This document shows, in pieces, positions 1 to 5,429 of a stretch of DNA of 6,829 bases. Location of the stretch: the NCBI GenBank assembly GCA_964580655.1, contig CAZOMR010000187.1:1-6829 (forward strand), given 5' to 3'. How positions within the stretch are numbered: position 1 is the stretch's first letter; each line of letters opens with the position of its first letter. The DNA is from CAZOMR01 sp964580655 (GTDB lineage Bacteria; RBG-13-61-14; CAZOMR01). The translations under genes and the position numbers were made by a program. Below the pieces are notes generated by a model. The model did not search any database, was not told where the DNA came from, and worked only from the letters and a program-made list of their open reading frames with translations.

Positions 1-109
1 TTAAAAATCCATGCCTCAGGGGGCTGGCGCTCTGGAAGGTACTCTTTAGCCGGATGAACCGTAAATTCGGAGATGTATTCCATCCAATGCAAAATTCTGC
101 TATGCTCGA
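1..109. other. Upstream leader; possible edge of a truncated gene
   Basis: No gene can be assigned firmly here. Two frames stay open to the left edge. On the minus strand, an ATG at 83-81 reads 27 codons with natural-looking composition (begins MEYISEFTVHPAKEYL) and runs off the window, which would make it divergent from the FG-GAP gene; it lacks a Shine-Dalgarno. On the plus strand, a frame from base 3 ends at TGA 114-116 (ends QNSAMLDW), which would be the tail of an upstream gene. The two are exactly antisense, so at most one is likely real. More sequence to the left is needed to decide. Confidence 0.25.
98..106 (+). promoter_or_regulatory. Candidate extended -10 promoter for the FG-GAP gene
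   Basis: TGC followed by TATGCT (TG at 98-99, hexamer at 101-106) matches the extended -10 form of a sigma70 promoter. The -35 position 17 nt upstream (TTCCAT, 78-83) is poor, as is common for extended -10 promoters. Transcription would begin near 113, leaving a leader of about 27 nt that contains the GAAAGG ribosome binding site at 125-130, 9 nt before ATG 140. This agrees with ATG 140 as the start rather than the TTG at 110. It is a pattern match only. Confidence 0.35.
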
Positions 110-139
110 TTGGTGAAAAAGCGAGAAAGGACTGGATTG

Positions 140-1663
140 ATGAGATACAGATATATCGAATTGATCATTTGTCTTTTGCTTCTCGTGTCAAAAGCAGGTC
201 TTTCGGAGCCGCGCTTTGACCACTACATCCTCAAGTCGGATTGCCATCTCAAGGAGCTCATTGACGAGGACTTGAACGGGGACGGCCTTTTGGACCTGGT
301 GGTTACAGGTGTTTCCGGGATGTATCCTGATTATCATCGTTCTTTGTTTATTTTTTTTCAGAGGGATGATGGCTCATTCCCTGATAGCGCGGATCAGGCC
401 ATCCCTCTTGATGGAAATGCCACGCTGGTGGATGTCGGTGATGTTCTAGTGGCCGCGGGCATGGAGTTATTGCTGATTGACGCGAATGGCCTTCTGGCCG
501 CGGTGTTTGATGGCAAGGGATACGGCCCTTTCAGGCGTTTGATCAGCGCGCCCTGCTTCACTGCGGTCGCGGACTCCTACCAGATACCTGTGCTGGACTT
601 CGCACGGGACTGGGACGGGGACTCAGATGATGAGATTCTTTTGCCGGGTTTTGAATCCGCGATGCTTTACCAGAGTCCCGATTCAGGGCCCCAGGAGTTG
701 CGCCTCGGTGTGAAGGCGAGGGTAAGTCCCACTTATCTTCCGGGGTTTGTTATAGAGGCCAAGTATCTACTTCCGGAGTTCTTGTCCCTTGATTTCAACG
801 GAGACGGCAAGAAAGACCTTGTCGCGTTTCGCGATGATTGCATCCTGGCCTTCTTCCAGCGGGATGGAGAAAAGTTTCCGGCCAGGCCGGATGCGAGGAT
901 CGCACTTTCTCTCTGGGATGAGAATACTCGGAGACAGCGTGAGAGGCGTCCCATTGCTTTCGGCATAGCGCCTGATTTATACCTGATGGGTGACGAGATT
1001 AACGGGAACGCCAGGGCTGATTTCATCGCCATGACCCTGACCGGCGGCATCATCGGGCTCACGAGCAACCTGTATGTATATTTCGGGGATGACCCTGGAA
1101 TCCTTCAGGGCAAGGCATCACAGATCATTACCATCAAGAACGCGGGTGCAGGGCCTTATATGGCGGACCTGGATGGGGACGGCGTGAAGGAGCTGTTCTT
1201 GAATTACATGAGCATGAGTGTGGGGGCCGCGGCCAAGACGGTTTTATCCGGCCGGGCCGATGTGGTCTCGGAATGCTACAAGCTGGAGCAGGGAAGCCGA
1301 TACCCCCAGAAGCCCTTTTTTGTTTATCATTCTTCGGTCAAAACCGATTTCAAGAGTGTCACCATTGAGGGGACTCTCCCGGTCATGGATGGGGACTTTA
1401 ACGGGGATGAAAGAATGGATTTCCTGCAAGGGATGAGCAAGGATGAGATGGTGATCATCCTTCAGGGGCCAGACCGGTTTGACCATGCTCCGGACCTGAG
1501 GCTCTCTGTGCCCTCGCCGCTTCAGCTTTTCAAGAACCCCCGGATAACTGATTTCAATGGAGACGCGCTTGATGACTTTGCGGTTATATATCCGATGGTA
1601 GAATCTAAAAGCCGCGAGGTCCATGTGCTTATCAACCGTGGAGGATGGCAAACGGGCAAGTGA
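140..1663 (+). CDS. Secreted FG-GAP/VCBS-repeat beta-propeller protein
   Basis: A 507-residue exported protein of unknown specific role. It starts with a signal peptide: basic MRYRYIE, a hydrophobic run at about residues 8-16, and likely cleavage near residues 19-22; there is no lipobox. The rest is built of Asp-rich FG-GAP/VCBS-type loops. Clear ones are DLNGDG (44), DWDGDSDDE (157), DFNGDGKKD (218), EINGNARAD (286), DLDGDGVKE (343), DFNGDERMD (419) and DFNGDALDD (471), with a degenerate one near 98-112. Spacing is about 52-76 residues, which fits a 7- or 8-bladed beta-propeller with calcium-binding DxDxDG loops, as in integrin alpha-type domains. There is no membrane anchor, catalytic motif or sorting tail, so it is probably periplasmic or extracellular and may bind ligands or carbohydrate. 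I chose ATG 140 because GAAAGG lies 9 nt upstream and the signal peptide begins there; TTG 110 would add 10 charged residues. The gene converges on the next one with 30 bp between stop codons and no visible terminator. Confidence 0.85.
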   Translation: MRYRYIELIICLLLLVSKAGLSEPRFDHYILKSDCHLKELIDEDLNGDGLLDLVVTGVSGMYPDYHRSLFIFFQRDDGSFPDSADQAIPLDGNATLVDVGDVLVAAGMELLLIDANGLLAAVFDGKGYGPFRRLISAPCFTAVADSYQIPVLDFARDWDGDSDDEILLPGFESAMLYQSPDSGPQELRLGVKARVSPTYLPGFVIEAKYLLPEFLSLDFNGDGKKDLVAFRDDCILAFFQRDGEKFPARPDARIALSLWDENTRRQRERRPIAFGIAPDLYLMGDEINGNARADFIAMTLTGGIIGLTSNLYVYFGDDPGILQGKASQIITIKNAGAGPYMADLDGDGVKELFLNYMSMSVGAAAKTVLSGRADVVSECYKLEQGSRYPQKPFFVYHSSVKTDFKSVTIEGTLPVMDGDFNGDERMDFLQGMSKDEMVIILQGPDRFDHAPDLRLSVPSPLQLFKNPRITDFNGDALDDFAVIYPMVESKSREVHVLINRGGWQTGK

Positions 1664-1693
1664 GAATGTACACAGGGTATGGAGTTCTTTCCG

Positions 1694-2260
1694 CTATTCC
1701 CAGGTAACCTTGATCACGGTGGTGTCTGCGCCTTCCCACTGCTTTTCCAGGAACTCGACTCCGGGATTCTCTCCGCCGAAGAGTTCCACCAGCCGCTCGT
1801 AGCTCCCTGCCATCTGGTTGCCGTAGGGCTCAAGCAGATTGCTTTCAGTAGGGGTCCTGACATGAATTTTGACCTCCTTTTCCCCCAAAGGCTCAATCTG
1901 GAGCGGCTCATAATTGGAATCCTCGAATTTGAAAAATTGTTTTCGGAAAAATACGAACTTCCTGAATGCGGCCATTGTATCCAGGCCCTGGAATAAATTC
2001 TTGTAGCTCTTTCCTACAAGCTCTTCCATGGTGAACCGGCCCCATGTCCATGCGTTCTTGAGCTCACCCTTGCCTACCTCCATAAATATGGCATAGCCCA
2101 TGTGCTCGTAAGCAGAAAGGGGATACCAGTTGGAGGGAAGGATTTTGCTGTGAGCCAAATTGATTTCTTCTGAAGTGAGATGCTTATCCCAGTTCAGGTC
2201 CTTGTTGGCCCTTATCAGTCGGACTGTTTCCATCATCAGAGACCCTTTGACCATATCCAT
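1694..2260 (-). CDS. Orphan protein, tentatively DUF2378/heme-NO-binding-like
   Basis: A complete 188-residue soluble protein with no signal peptide or membrane segment. I do not recognise it with certainty. The N-terminal half is helical and contains an NWYPLSAYEHMGYAIF stretch, then an aromatic-rich region (FVFFRKQFFKFED, about 103-115). The C-terminal half alternates short strands and a helix (KEVKIHVRTP, GSYERLVELFGG, TTVIKVTW). This layout, a helical part followed by a small alpha/beta sensor-like part ending in a strand, resembles the DUF2378 (TIGR02265) proteins of delta-proteobacteria and the wider heme-NO-binding/V4R-like group. The match is from memory of the pattern and is weak. 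The one histidine in the YEHMGY region could be a ligand, but the YxSxR heme motif of H-NOX proteins is not seen. The start is secure: AGGAGG sits 6 nt before the ATG. It stands alone behind its own candidate promoter and 106 bp from the repeat element. Confidence 0.75.
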   Translation of the reverse strand: MDMVKGSLMMETVRLIRANKDLNWDKHLTSEEINLAHSKILPSNWYPLSAYEHMGYAIFMEVGKGELKNAWTWGRFTMEELVGKSYKNLFQGLDTMAAFRKFVFFRKQFFKFEDSNYEPLQIEPLGEKEVKIHVRTPTESNLLEPYGNQMAGSYERLVELFGGENPGVEFLEKQWEGADTTVIKVTWE

Positions 2261-2264
2261 GGCT

Positions 2265-2272
2265 CTCCTCCT
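2265..2272 (-). promoter_or_regulatory. Very strong ribosome binding site
   Basis: On the minus strand the sequence AGGAGGAG lies directly upstream of ATG 2260, with the AGGAGG core 6 nt from the start codon. It is close to a perfect anti-Shine-Dalgarno complement and fixes the start of the 188-residue protein at the first of its two nearby methionines. Confidence 0.8.
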
Positions 2273-2282
2273 GTGTCAGCTC

Positions 2283-2310
2283 ATCTTAACACATTTTTTA
2301 GATTCAACAA
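2283..2310 (-). promoter_or_regulatory. Candidate promoter for the DUF2378-like gene
   Basis: On the minus strand TTGTTG (2310-2305), a 16-nt spacer and TAAGAT (2288-2283) form a moderate sigma70-like promoter. The -10 is preceded by TGT, giving an extended -10. Transcription would start near 2276, only a few bases before the AGGAGGAG site, so the leader would be very short. The AT-rich spacer and the separation from the upstream gene by the hairpin repeat support an independent unit. Neither hexamer is perfect, so this stays a prediction. Confidence 0.35.
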
Positions 2311-2368
2311 ATAGAGTATTGTTCCCGGGTGTGCGACATCAAATGTTGATTATCGAGGTATAGCGCAT

Positions 2369-2421
2369 GTAGGGGCAGGGCTTGCCCTGCCCGATTTGGG
2401 CGCGGCGAGCCGCGCCCCTAC
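2369..2421. repeat. Twin-hairpin palindromic intergenic repeat (REP/MITE-like)
   Basis: A 53 bp element bounded by an inverted repeat, GTAGGGGC (2369-2376) and GCCCCTAC (2414-2421). Inside lie two perfect 9 bp stems: GGGCAGGGC / GCCCTGCCC (2373-2381, 2384-2392, TT between) and GGGCGCGGC / GCCGCGCCC (2398-2406, 2409-2417, GA between), joined by GATTT. It is strongly G+C-rich in AT-richer intergenic DNA. Elements with GTAGGGG...CCCCTAC ends and internal G/C hairpins are often scattered between genes in environmental bacterial genomes, which is why I call it a mobile or REP-like repeat. It lies 5 bp past the end of the HAD gene and might also act as a transcription barrier, though no T-tract follows on either strand. 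Confidence 0.75.
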
Positions 2422-2426
2422 TGTCG

Positions 2427-3245
2427 TTATTCTTTTATGGATGGTAGATGCCGGGCAAGGAATCCGAGGATTTCAATCACGCCCCGGGTCTCGCGGGATT
2501 CCGCTACGAAAAGCTTGTCCTCATCCAGGCCACTGGCCTCTGTCAGCGGCTTTATCCCTCTCTGCTTCCCGGAGGGGTCTTCAGGATGCGCGAGAAACCC
2601 GGCAACCTGTGGTGCAAGGTTTGCCGGTGCAAAGGCATGGTCAGCATAGATAAGAAGCGGCAGATCATTTACCGAGTCCGCTACGCCGATGGTCTTGCGT
2701 CCCTGGGCCGCGGCCACGAGTCCCCTGAATTTATTGTAGCCCCTGGGAATTATATCCACGGCCACACTGGAATATATGACATCCACCGACTCCTTGAATG
2801 GAGTTGAGTCCACGAACTCCTTGACCTTTTTGAAGAACCCGGGAGGGTTCTCGGTGAACATTGCGATCGAGGTCAGCCGATGGGCAAAGTAATTGAGCTC
2901 GACAAACCCCTGCCGATTTAGCAGGCGCTCCAGTTCCTTGATCTTATTCCTGTCCTCAAGCGAGGTCAGCATGGTCTCGGCTTTTTTATCATTGCTCACC
3001 GAACAGCCGGTCTCGAGCACGTATCCGTCAAGGAGTTCACGGAGGTTCCTGGGAACCTTTTGATCCACGAAGCTCAGATCATTGCCGGTGCAAAGATATA
3101 TGAGAGCCTTCTCTCGCACCGCAGACAGTGCGCGGGCAATCTCAGGAACCAGTTCATCGCGGAGAACCTCGCCCGGCTCAAGCAAAGTTCCATGCAGGTC
3201 CAGCCCGATTATATAAGGAATCTGATTATGGTAATATGCACACAA
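2427..3245 (-). CDS. HAD-superfamily hydrolase-like protein (type IIB cap) with altered motif I
   Basis: About 272 residues, cytoplasmic, with the HAD phosphohydrolase order. Motif I is DLHGT (16-20), motif II is the Thr of LCTGND (53), motif III is Lys172 in DIIPRGYNKFRGL, and motif IV is ADSVNDLPLL with Asp190 and Asp194. The insert between motifs II and III (about 75-165) fits a C2 cap, so the closest relatives should be HAD-IIB enzymes such as phosphoglycolate, sucrose or mannosyl-phosphoglycerate phosphatases; the substrate cannot be told. The second Asp of motif I (DxD), normally the general acid/base of phosphatases, is His18 (codon CAT), so activity is uncertain. No ATG is available. 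TTG 3245 has GGAAG 7 nt upstream and is the only ATG/GTG/TTG start I found between the upstream stop (3294-3296) and motif I. A stronger AGGAGG at 3272-3267 instead abuts an out-of-frame ATG. It lies 48 nt after the split DUF454 gene on the same strand and is probably co-transcribed with it. Confidence 0.8.
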   Translation of the reverse strand: MCAYYHNQIPYIIGLDLHGTLLEPGEVLRDELVPEIARALSAVREKALIYLCTGNDLSFVDQKVPRNLRELLDGYVLETGCSVSNDKKAETMLTSLEDRNKIKELERLLNRQGFVELNYFAHRLTSIAMFTENPPGFFKKVKEFVDSTPFKESVDVIYSSVAVDIIPRGYNKFRGLVAAAQGRKTIGVADSVNDLPLLIYADHAFAPANLAPQVAGFLAHPEDPSGKQRGIKPLTEASGLDEDKLFVAESRETRGVIEILGFLARHLPSIKE

Positions 3246-3293
3246 CTCCGAACTTCCCGGGCCATACCTCCTGCGCGAGTATCCGCCACCCTT

Positions 3294-3467
3294 TCATTGT
3301 ATTAAAGTTCGAAAAGAAAGAACATGTATAGTAACGCCGACAGCTATTAGAATAAGGATGATTCTAACTATAAGAATGTCAACTGCAAAGATAGCCGATA
3401 ATAGTATTGTTATCCATAAAAGAGAAATGGTAATAACCTTTCCTTTTAATGGAATAGCTTTGTCTTC
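3294..3467 (-). pseudogene. C-terminal half of DUF454 protein, beyond an in-frame TGA
   Basis: Reading on through the TGA at 3470-3468 in the same frame gives 57 further codons to the next TGA (3296-3294). The translation starts EDKAIPLKGKVITI and continues as two hydrophobic stretches (LLWITILLSAIFAVDI and VRIILILIAVGVTI). This is what the C-terminal half of DUF454/YbaN proteins looks like: a short polar loop after the PYI-x-x-Y region, a lysine, then two membrane helices with VRI between them. There is no frameshift and no second stop. It has no start codon or ribosome binding site of its own. Base composition is markedly AT-rich: 35 G+C in the 120 bases 3361-3480 by hand count, against 35 of 60 at 3601-3660 in the N-terminal part. 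It is best read as the severed tail of one 133-codon gene, unless the TGA is recoded or a sequence error. Confidence 0.7.
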
Positions 3468-3695
3468 TCAATAATGCTTAATGTAAGGTCCGAGCCACTT
3501 ATGATTCAAGAGCCAATTATTCAATCTTTCTGAACTCCTCATATAACATAGGGCGGCAAGTAAAAGAAAAGGGGTAGTAGGCAAGACAGGAAGAAATATC
3601 CCGAGAACACCAAGCCCCACAGAGATGCTTCCTGCGATGATCAACGCCCACCTGACAAGCCTGCTGTTTACTTTTCTTTTATCGCTCTTTTCCAT
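3468..3695 (-). CDS. DUF454/YbaN-like inner-membrane protein, N-terminal part (truncated by TGA)
   Basis: A 75-residue open frame matching the N-terminal half of the DUF454 family, whose members are usually about 115-135 residues. After a basic start (MEKSDKRKVNSR) come a hydrophobic helix (about 14-35), the family signature LGIFLPVLPTTPFLLLAALCY, then RSSERLNNWLLNHKWLGPYIKHY. E. coli YbaN has the same features, with VLPVLPTTPF and a WLLYRSWFGSYL-type segment. Here the frame stops with TGA exactly where family members continue with an R/W-E/Q stretch, and the missing half is encoded next in the same frame. ATG 3695 has AGGTGA 7 nt upstream. It begins 49 nt after the phosphodiesterase-CNB gene and is probably on the same transcript. 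The function of the family is unknown. A truncated membrane protein lacking its last helices is unlikely to work normally. Confidence 0.75.
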   Translation of the reverse strand: MEKSDKRKVNSRLVRWALIIAGSISVGLGVLGIFLPVLPTTPFLLLAALCYMRSSERLNNWLLNHKWLGPYIKHY

Positions 3696-3744
3696 GCAAC
3701 TATCACCTGTTCCAAACTTCCGGATTTTGTTATTTCGACTCGGT

Positions 3745-5253
3745 CTATACTTCTTTGAACTCGTGTTTCAGTTCCAGGTAGGACAAGAGCCGCTCCAGCT
3801 TTTTCAGGTCTCGAATGACCAGTGTGTTCTTGTGCAATTGCACGAGGTGTGACTTCATGAACCGTGCCAGAACCTCCTTTAAGGCGTCTAGGTGCAGGCC
3901 GGTGCGGATCGCCAGGTCCTCTGGGGTGAGCTTGATGTGATAGCCCCGCTCAACAGGAATCCCTTCATCTCTGGCGGCCCGGATCATGGTGTTAATCACC
4001 TTGCTCTCGTTATCGCTGAACATCAGGTTTTCAATATGCACATCCACTTCCTCGAGCCGCTGAGCCAGGGTGCGGATGAGTTTGAGGACAACCCCGTAAT
4101 TCTCTTTCAAGAGCTTCTCAAAAGCCACTTTATTAAATGCCACCACCCTGGTATCAGTGATCGCCCTCACCGAGGCCGAGCGCGGCAGTTGGTTCAGCAT
4201 CGCCATCTCGCCAAAGATGTCACCGGGCCCGAGCACTGAGAGAACCTTTTCCGCCCCGAGGATGCGACGAAACACCTGCACCCTGCCCTCCTGGATAATA
4301 TACATTGTGTTCCCTGGCTCGCGTTCCTCGAAAATCAACTGCCCTGCGGCAAAGCTCTCTCCGAATTCCCGCTCTATGTCCTGGCGCTGTTCATAGAGGT
4401 CCTTGGAGAAATCAAAGCGCGGAATTTTATCCGCAAGAGGCTCTTCCAGTTCCGGCAGATGGCCCTTGCTCTCACTCTTTTTTATCTCACTGGTCTTGAG
4501 CACATCCCCTTCTTTTAGAACGAACAGGTTGTATCTTGTGATCCCCGAGATTTCCTGAACCAAAAGCTCAATGTGCCCGGGCTTGAGGTGTGAGATATAG
4601 ATCGGGGTTGACCCGGGCTGAACTTTATCCAGCTCATCCACGAGCATCGCTGGAGTGAGATGCTGGGAAGCCTCTGCCACCATCTTGAGATGGTCTGGAA
4701 AACTGATCTCCGTGATGATCAGGTCACCCCCCCCACGCTCTCTGATCCTCTCCCATATTCGCTCCGTGGGGCCGGTGTCTCCGGTAAAGACAAAACTATC
4801 CTTGTCCATGGCAATGATATACCCGGTGCCGCCAGCATAGTGATTCACCTCCACTGCCTCCACCTCATAAGGTCCGATGGAAAAAGGCTTTTCGTGCTCG
4901 ATCTCATGAAAACGGACATCGGAAAGCTCATCCTTGCCCTCGTAATAGGCTCCCGGAATGATGTTCCGGTTAAAGAGGTTCTCCTTGAGTCCCTGGATGA
5001 TCTCCGCCGTGCCGTAAACCGCGATCGGCTCTTTGCGACTCTTGCGTGTGTTCGCGTATATAAAGGCCAACCCGGCAATGTGGTCAAGATGAAGATGAGT
5101 AATAAGCACCTCCTTGACATTCATTTGCTCGCGCTCGGTGAGCAGTGCGCCTGCACTGCCCGCATCAAGGAGAATCCGACCATCAATCAGAAAGCTGGTC
5201 GGATGATGCTCCGGAGTGCTTCCGCCGGAACAACCAAGAATACGAATCTGCAT
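3745..5253 (-). CDS. Class II cyclic-nucleotide phosphodiesterase-like metallo-hydrolase fused to cNMP-binding and CRP-type HTH domains
   Basis: A 502-residue cytoplasmic protein with three parts. (a) Residues 1-255 are a metallo-beta-lactamase fold opening with MQIRILGCSGGS. All metal ligands are visible: HLHLDH (53-58), His138 in VNHYAGG, Asp159 in FTGDTG, His222 in ISHLKPGH. HxHLDH, GDTG, the E-x-SFP...QHLTP segment and SHLKP recall class II 3',5'-cyclic-nucleotide phosphodiesterases (yeast Pde1, bacterial CpdP) more than RNase Z. (b) Residues 298-408 are a cyclic-nucleotide-binding barrel with an intact phosphate cassette: FGEMAML then PRSASV, including Glu349 and Arg358. (c) Residues about 410-490 are a CRP/FNR-like winged helix (LTPEDLAIRTGL...LKEVLARFMKSHLVQL). 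It may hydrolyse cAMP or cGMP while sensing it, and perhaps bind DNA; this is inferred. I prefer ATG 5253 because the fold begins there; TTG 5274 would add 7 residues, and neither has a good Shine-Dalgarno. It is the first gene of the minus-strand series, divergent from lpd. Domain calls are strong, the substrate less so. Confidence 0.85.
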   Translation of the reverse strand: MQIRILGCSGGSTPEHHPTSFLIDGRILLDAGSAGALLTEREQMNVKEVLITHLHLDHIAGLAFIYANTRKSRKEPIAVYGTAEIIQGLKENLFNRNIIPGAYYEGKDELSDVRFHEIEHEKPFSIGPYEVEAVEVNHYAGGTGYIIAMDKDSFVFTGDTGPTERIWERIRERGGGDLIITEISFPDHLKMVAEASQHLTPAMLVDELDKVQPGSTPIYISHLKPGHIELLVQEISGITRYNLFVLKEGDVLKTSEIKKSESKGHLPELEEPLADKIPRFDFSKDLYEQRQDIEREFGESFAAGQLIFEEREPGNTMYIIQEGRVQVFRRILGAEKVLSVLGPGDIFGEMAMLNQLPRSASVRAITDTRVVAFNKVAFEKLLKENYGVVLKLIRTLAQRLEEVDVHIENLMFSDNESKVINTMIRAARDEGIPVERGYHIKLTPEDLAIRTGLHLDALKEVLARFMKSHLVQLHKNTLVIRDLKKLERLLSYLELKHEFKEV

Positions 5254-5333
5254 GACTGGAAAATATTCTACCAAATCCAGGATTAATGTAAAGATGATAG
5301 GTGGAATCGAGACTGAATTCTCCCTCCAGGCTT

Positions 5334-5341
5334 CGCATGCG
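5334..5341. promoter_or_regulatory. Short palindrome in the divergent intergenic region
   Basis: CGCATGCG is a perfect 8 bp palindrome in the 176 bp between the fusion gene and lpd. It is a possible operator half or core, but an 8-mer can occur by chance. I see no clear promoter for the fusion gene on the minus strand here. Confidence 0.15.
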
Positions 5342-5367
5342 CTCAGCTCGCACAGAAGATAGAGGGA

Positions 5368-5397
5368 TTGACATCAACATAGAGCAAGCCCTATAAT
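5368..5397 (+). promoter_or_regulatory. Perfect-consensus sigma70 promoter for lpd
   Basis: TTGACA (5368-5373) and TATAAT (5392-5397) both match the sigma70 consensus at every base and are 18 nt apart, one more than the optimum. Transcription should begin near 5403-5405, giving a 5' leader of about 26 nt before ATG 5430. The -35 lies inside the decamer palindrome TTGACATCAA (5368-5377), so a dimeric regulator binding there would block it; the spacing is not that of an FNR/CRP site. The promoter should be strong and housekeeping-type. Confidence 0.75.
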
Positions 5398-5417
5398 TTC
5401 AGCGACTATCGGGATGC

Positions 5418-5422
5418 AGGAG
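5418..5422 (+). promoter_or_regulatory. Ribosome binding site of lpd
   Basis: AGGAG lies 7 nt before ATG 5430, an optimal position. It fixes the start of the dihydrolipoyl dehydrogenase at the residue just before the FAD-binding strand. Confidence 0.75.
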
Positions 5423-5429
5423 CAAATAG

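Noticed and set aside
733..1068. 111-codon minus-strand open frame inside the FG-GAP gene
   Set aside because: It is antisense to a gene with clear repeats and signal peptide, has no Shine-Dalgarno and shows a low-complexity Ser/Arg/Met-rich translation typical of shadow frames.
1244..1651. 135-codon minus-strand open frame under the 3' end of the FG-GAP gene
   Set aside because: It lies opposite three conserved FG-GAP loops and has no recognisable domain or ribosome binding site.
1664..1693. Bidirectional terminator between the convergent genes
   Set aside because: Only 30 bp separate the stop codons and no stable inverted repeat or T-tract is visible.
2369..2421. Twin hairpin as a standard rho-independent terminator
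   Set aside because: No run of T follows either stem on either strand, and the paired stems with terminal inverted repeats fit a repeat element better.
3468..3470. UGA as a selenocysteine codon in the DUF454 gene
   Set aside because: The family has no Cys or redox function at this site, the expected residue is Arg/Trp-like, and I see no convincing SECIS-type hairpin directly downstream. Nonsense mutation or sequence error is simpler.
4660..5286. 208-codon plus-strand open frame opposite the MBL domain
   Set aside because: The opposite strand encodes the full set of MBL metal ligands; this frame is a by-product of its codon use and crosses the start of that gene.
5368..5377. TTGACATCAA as an FNR/CRP-type operator
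   Set aside because: FNR-type sites have TTGAT-N4-ATCAA spacing. Here the arms are 4 nt with 2 nt between, and the match is largely forced by the -35 consensus. It is kept only as a hypothesis.
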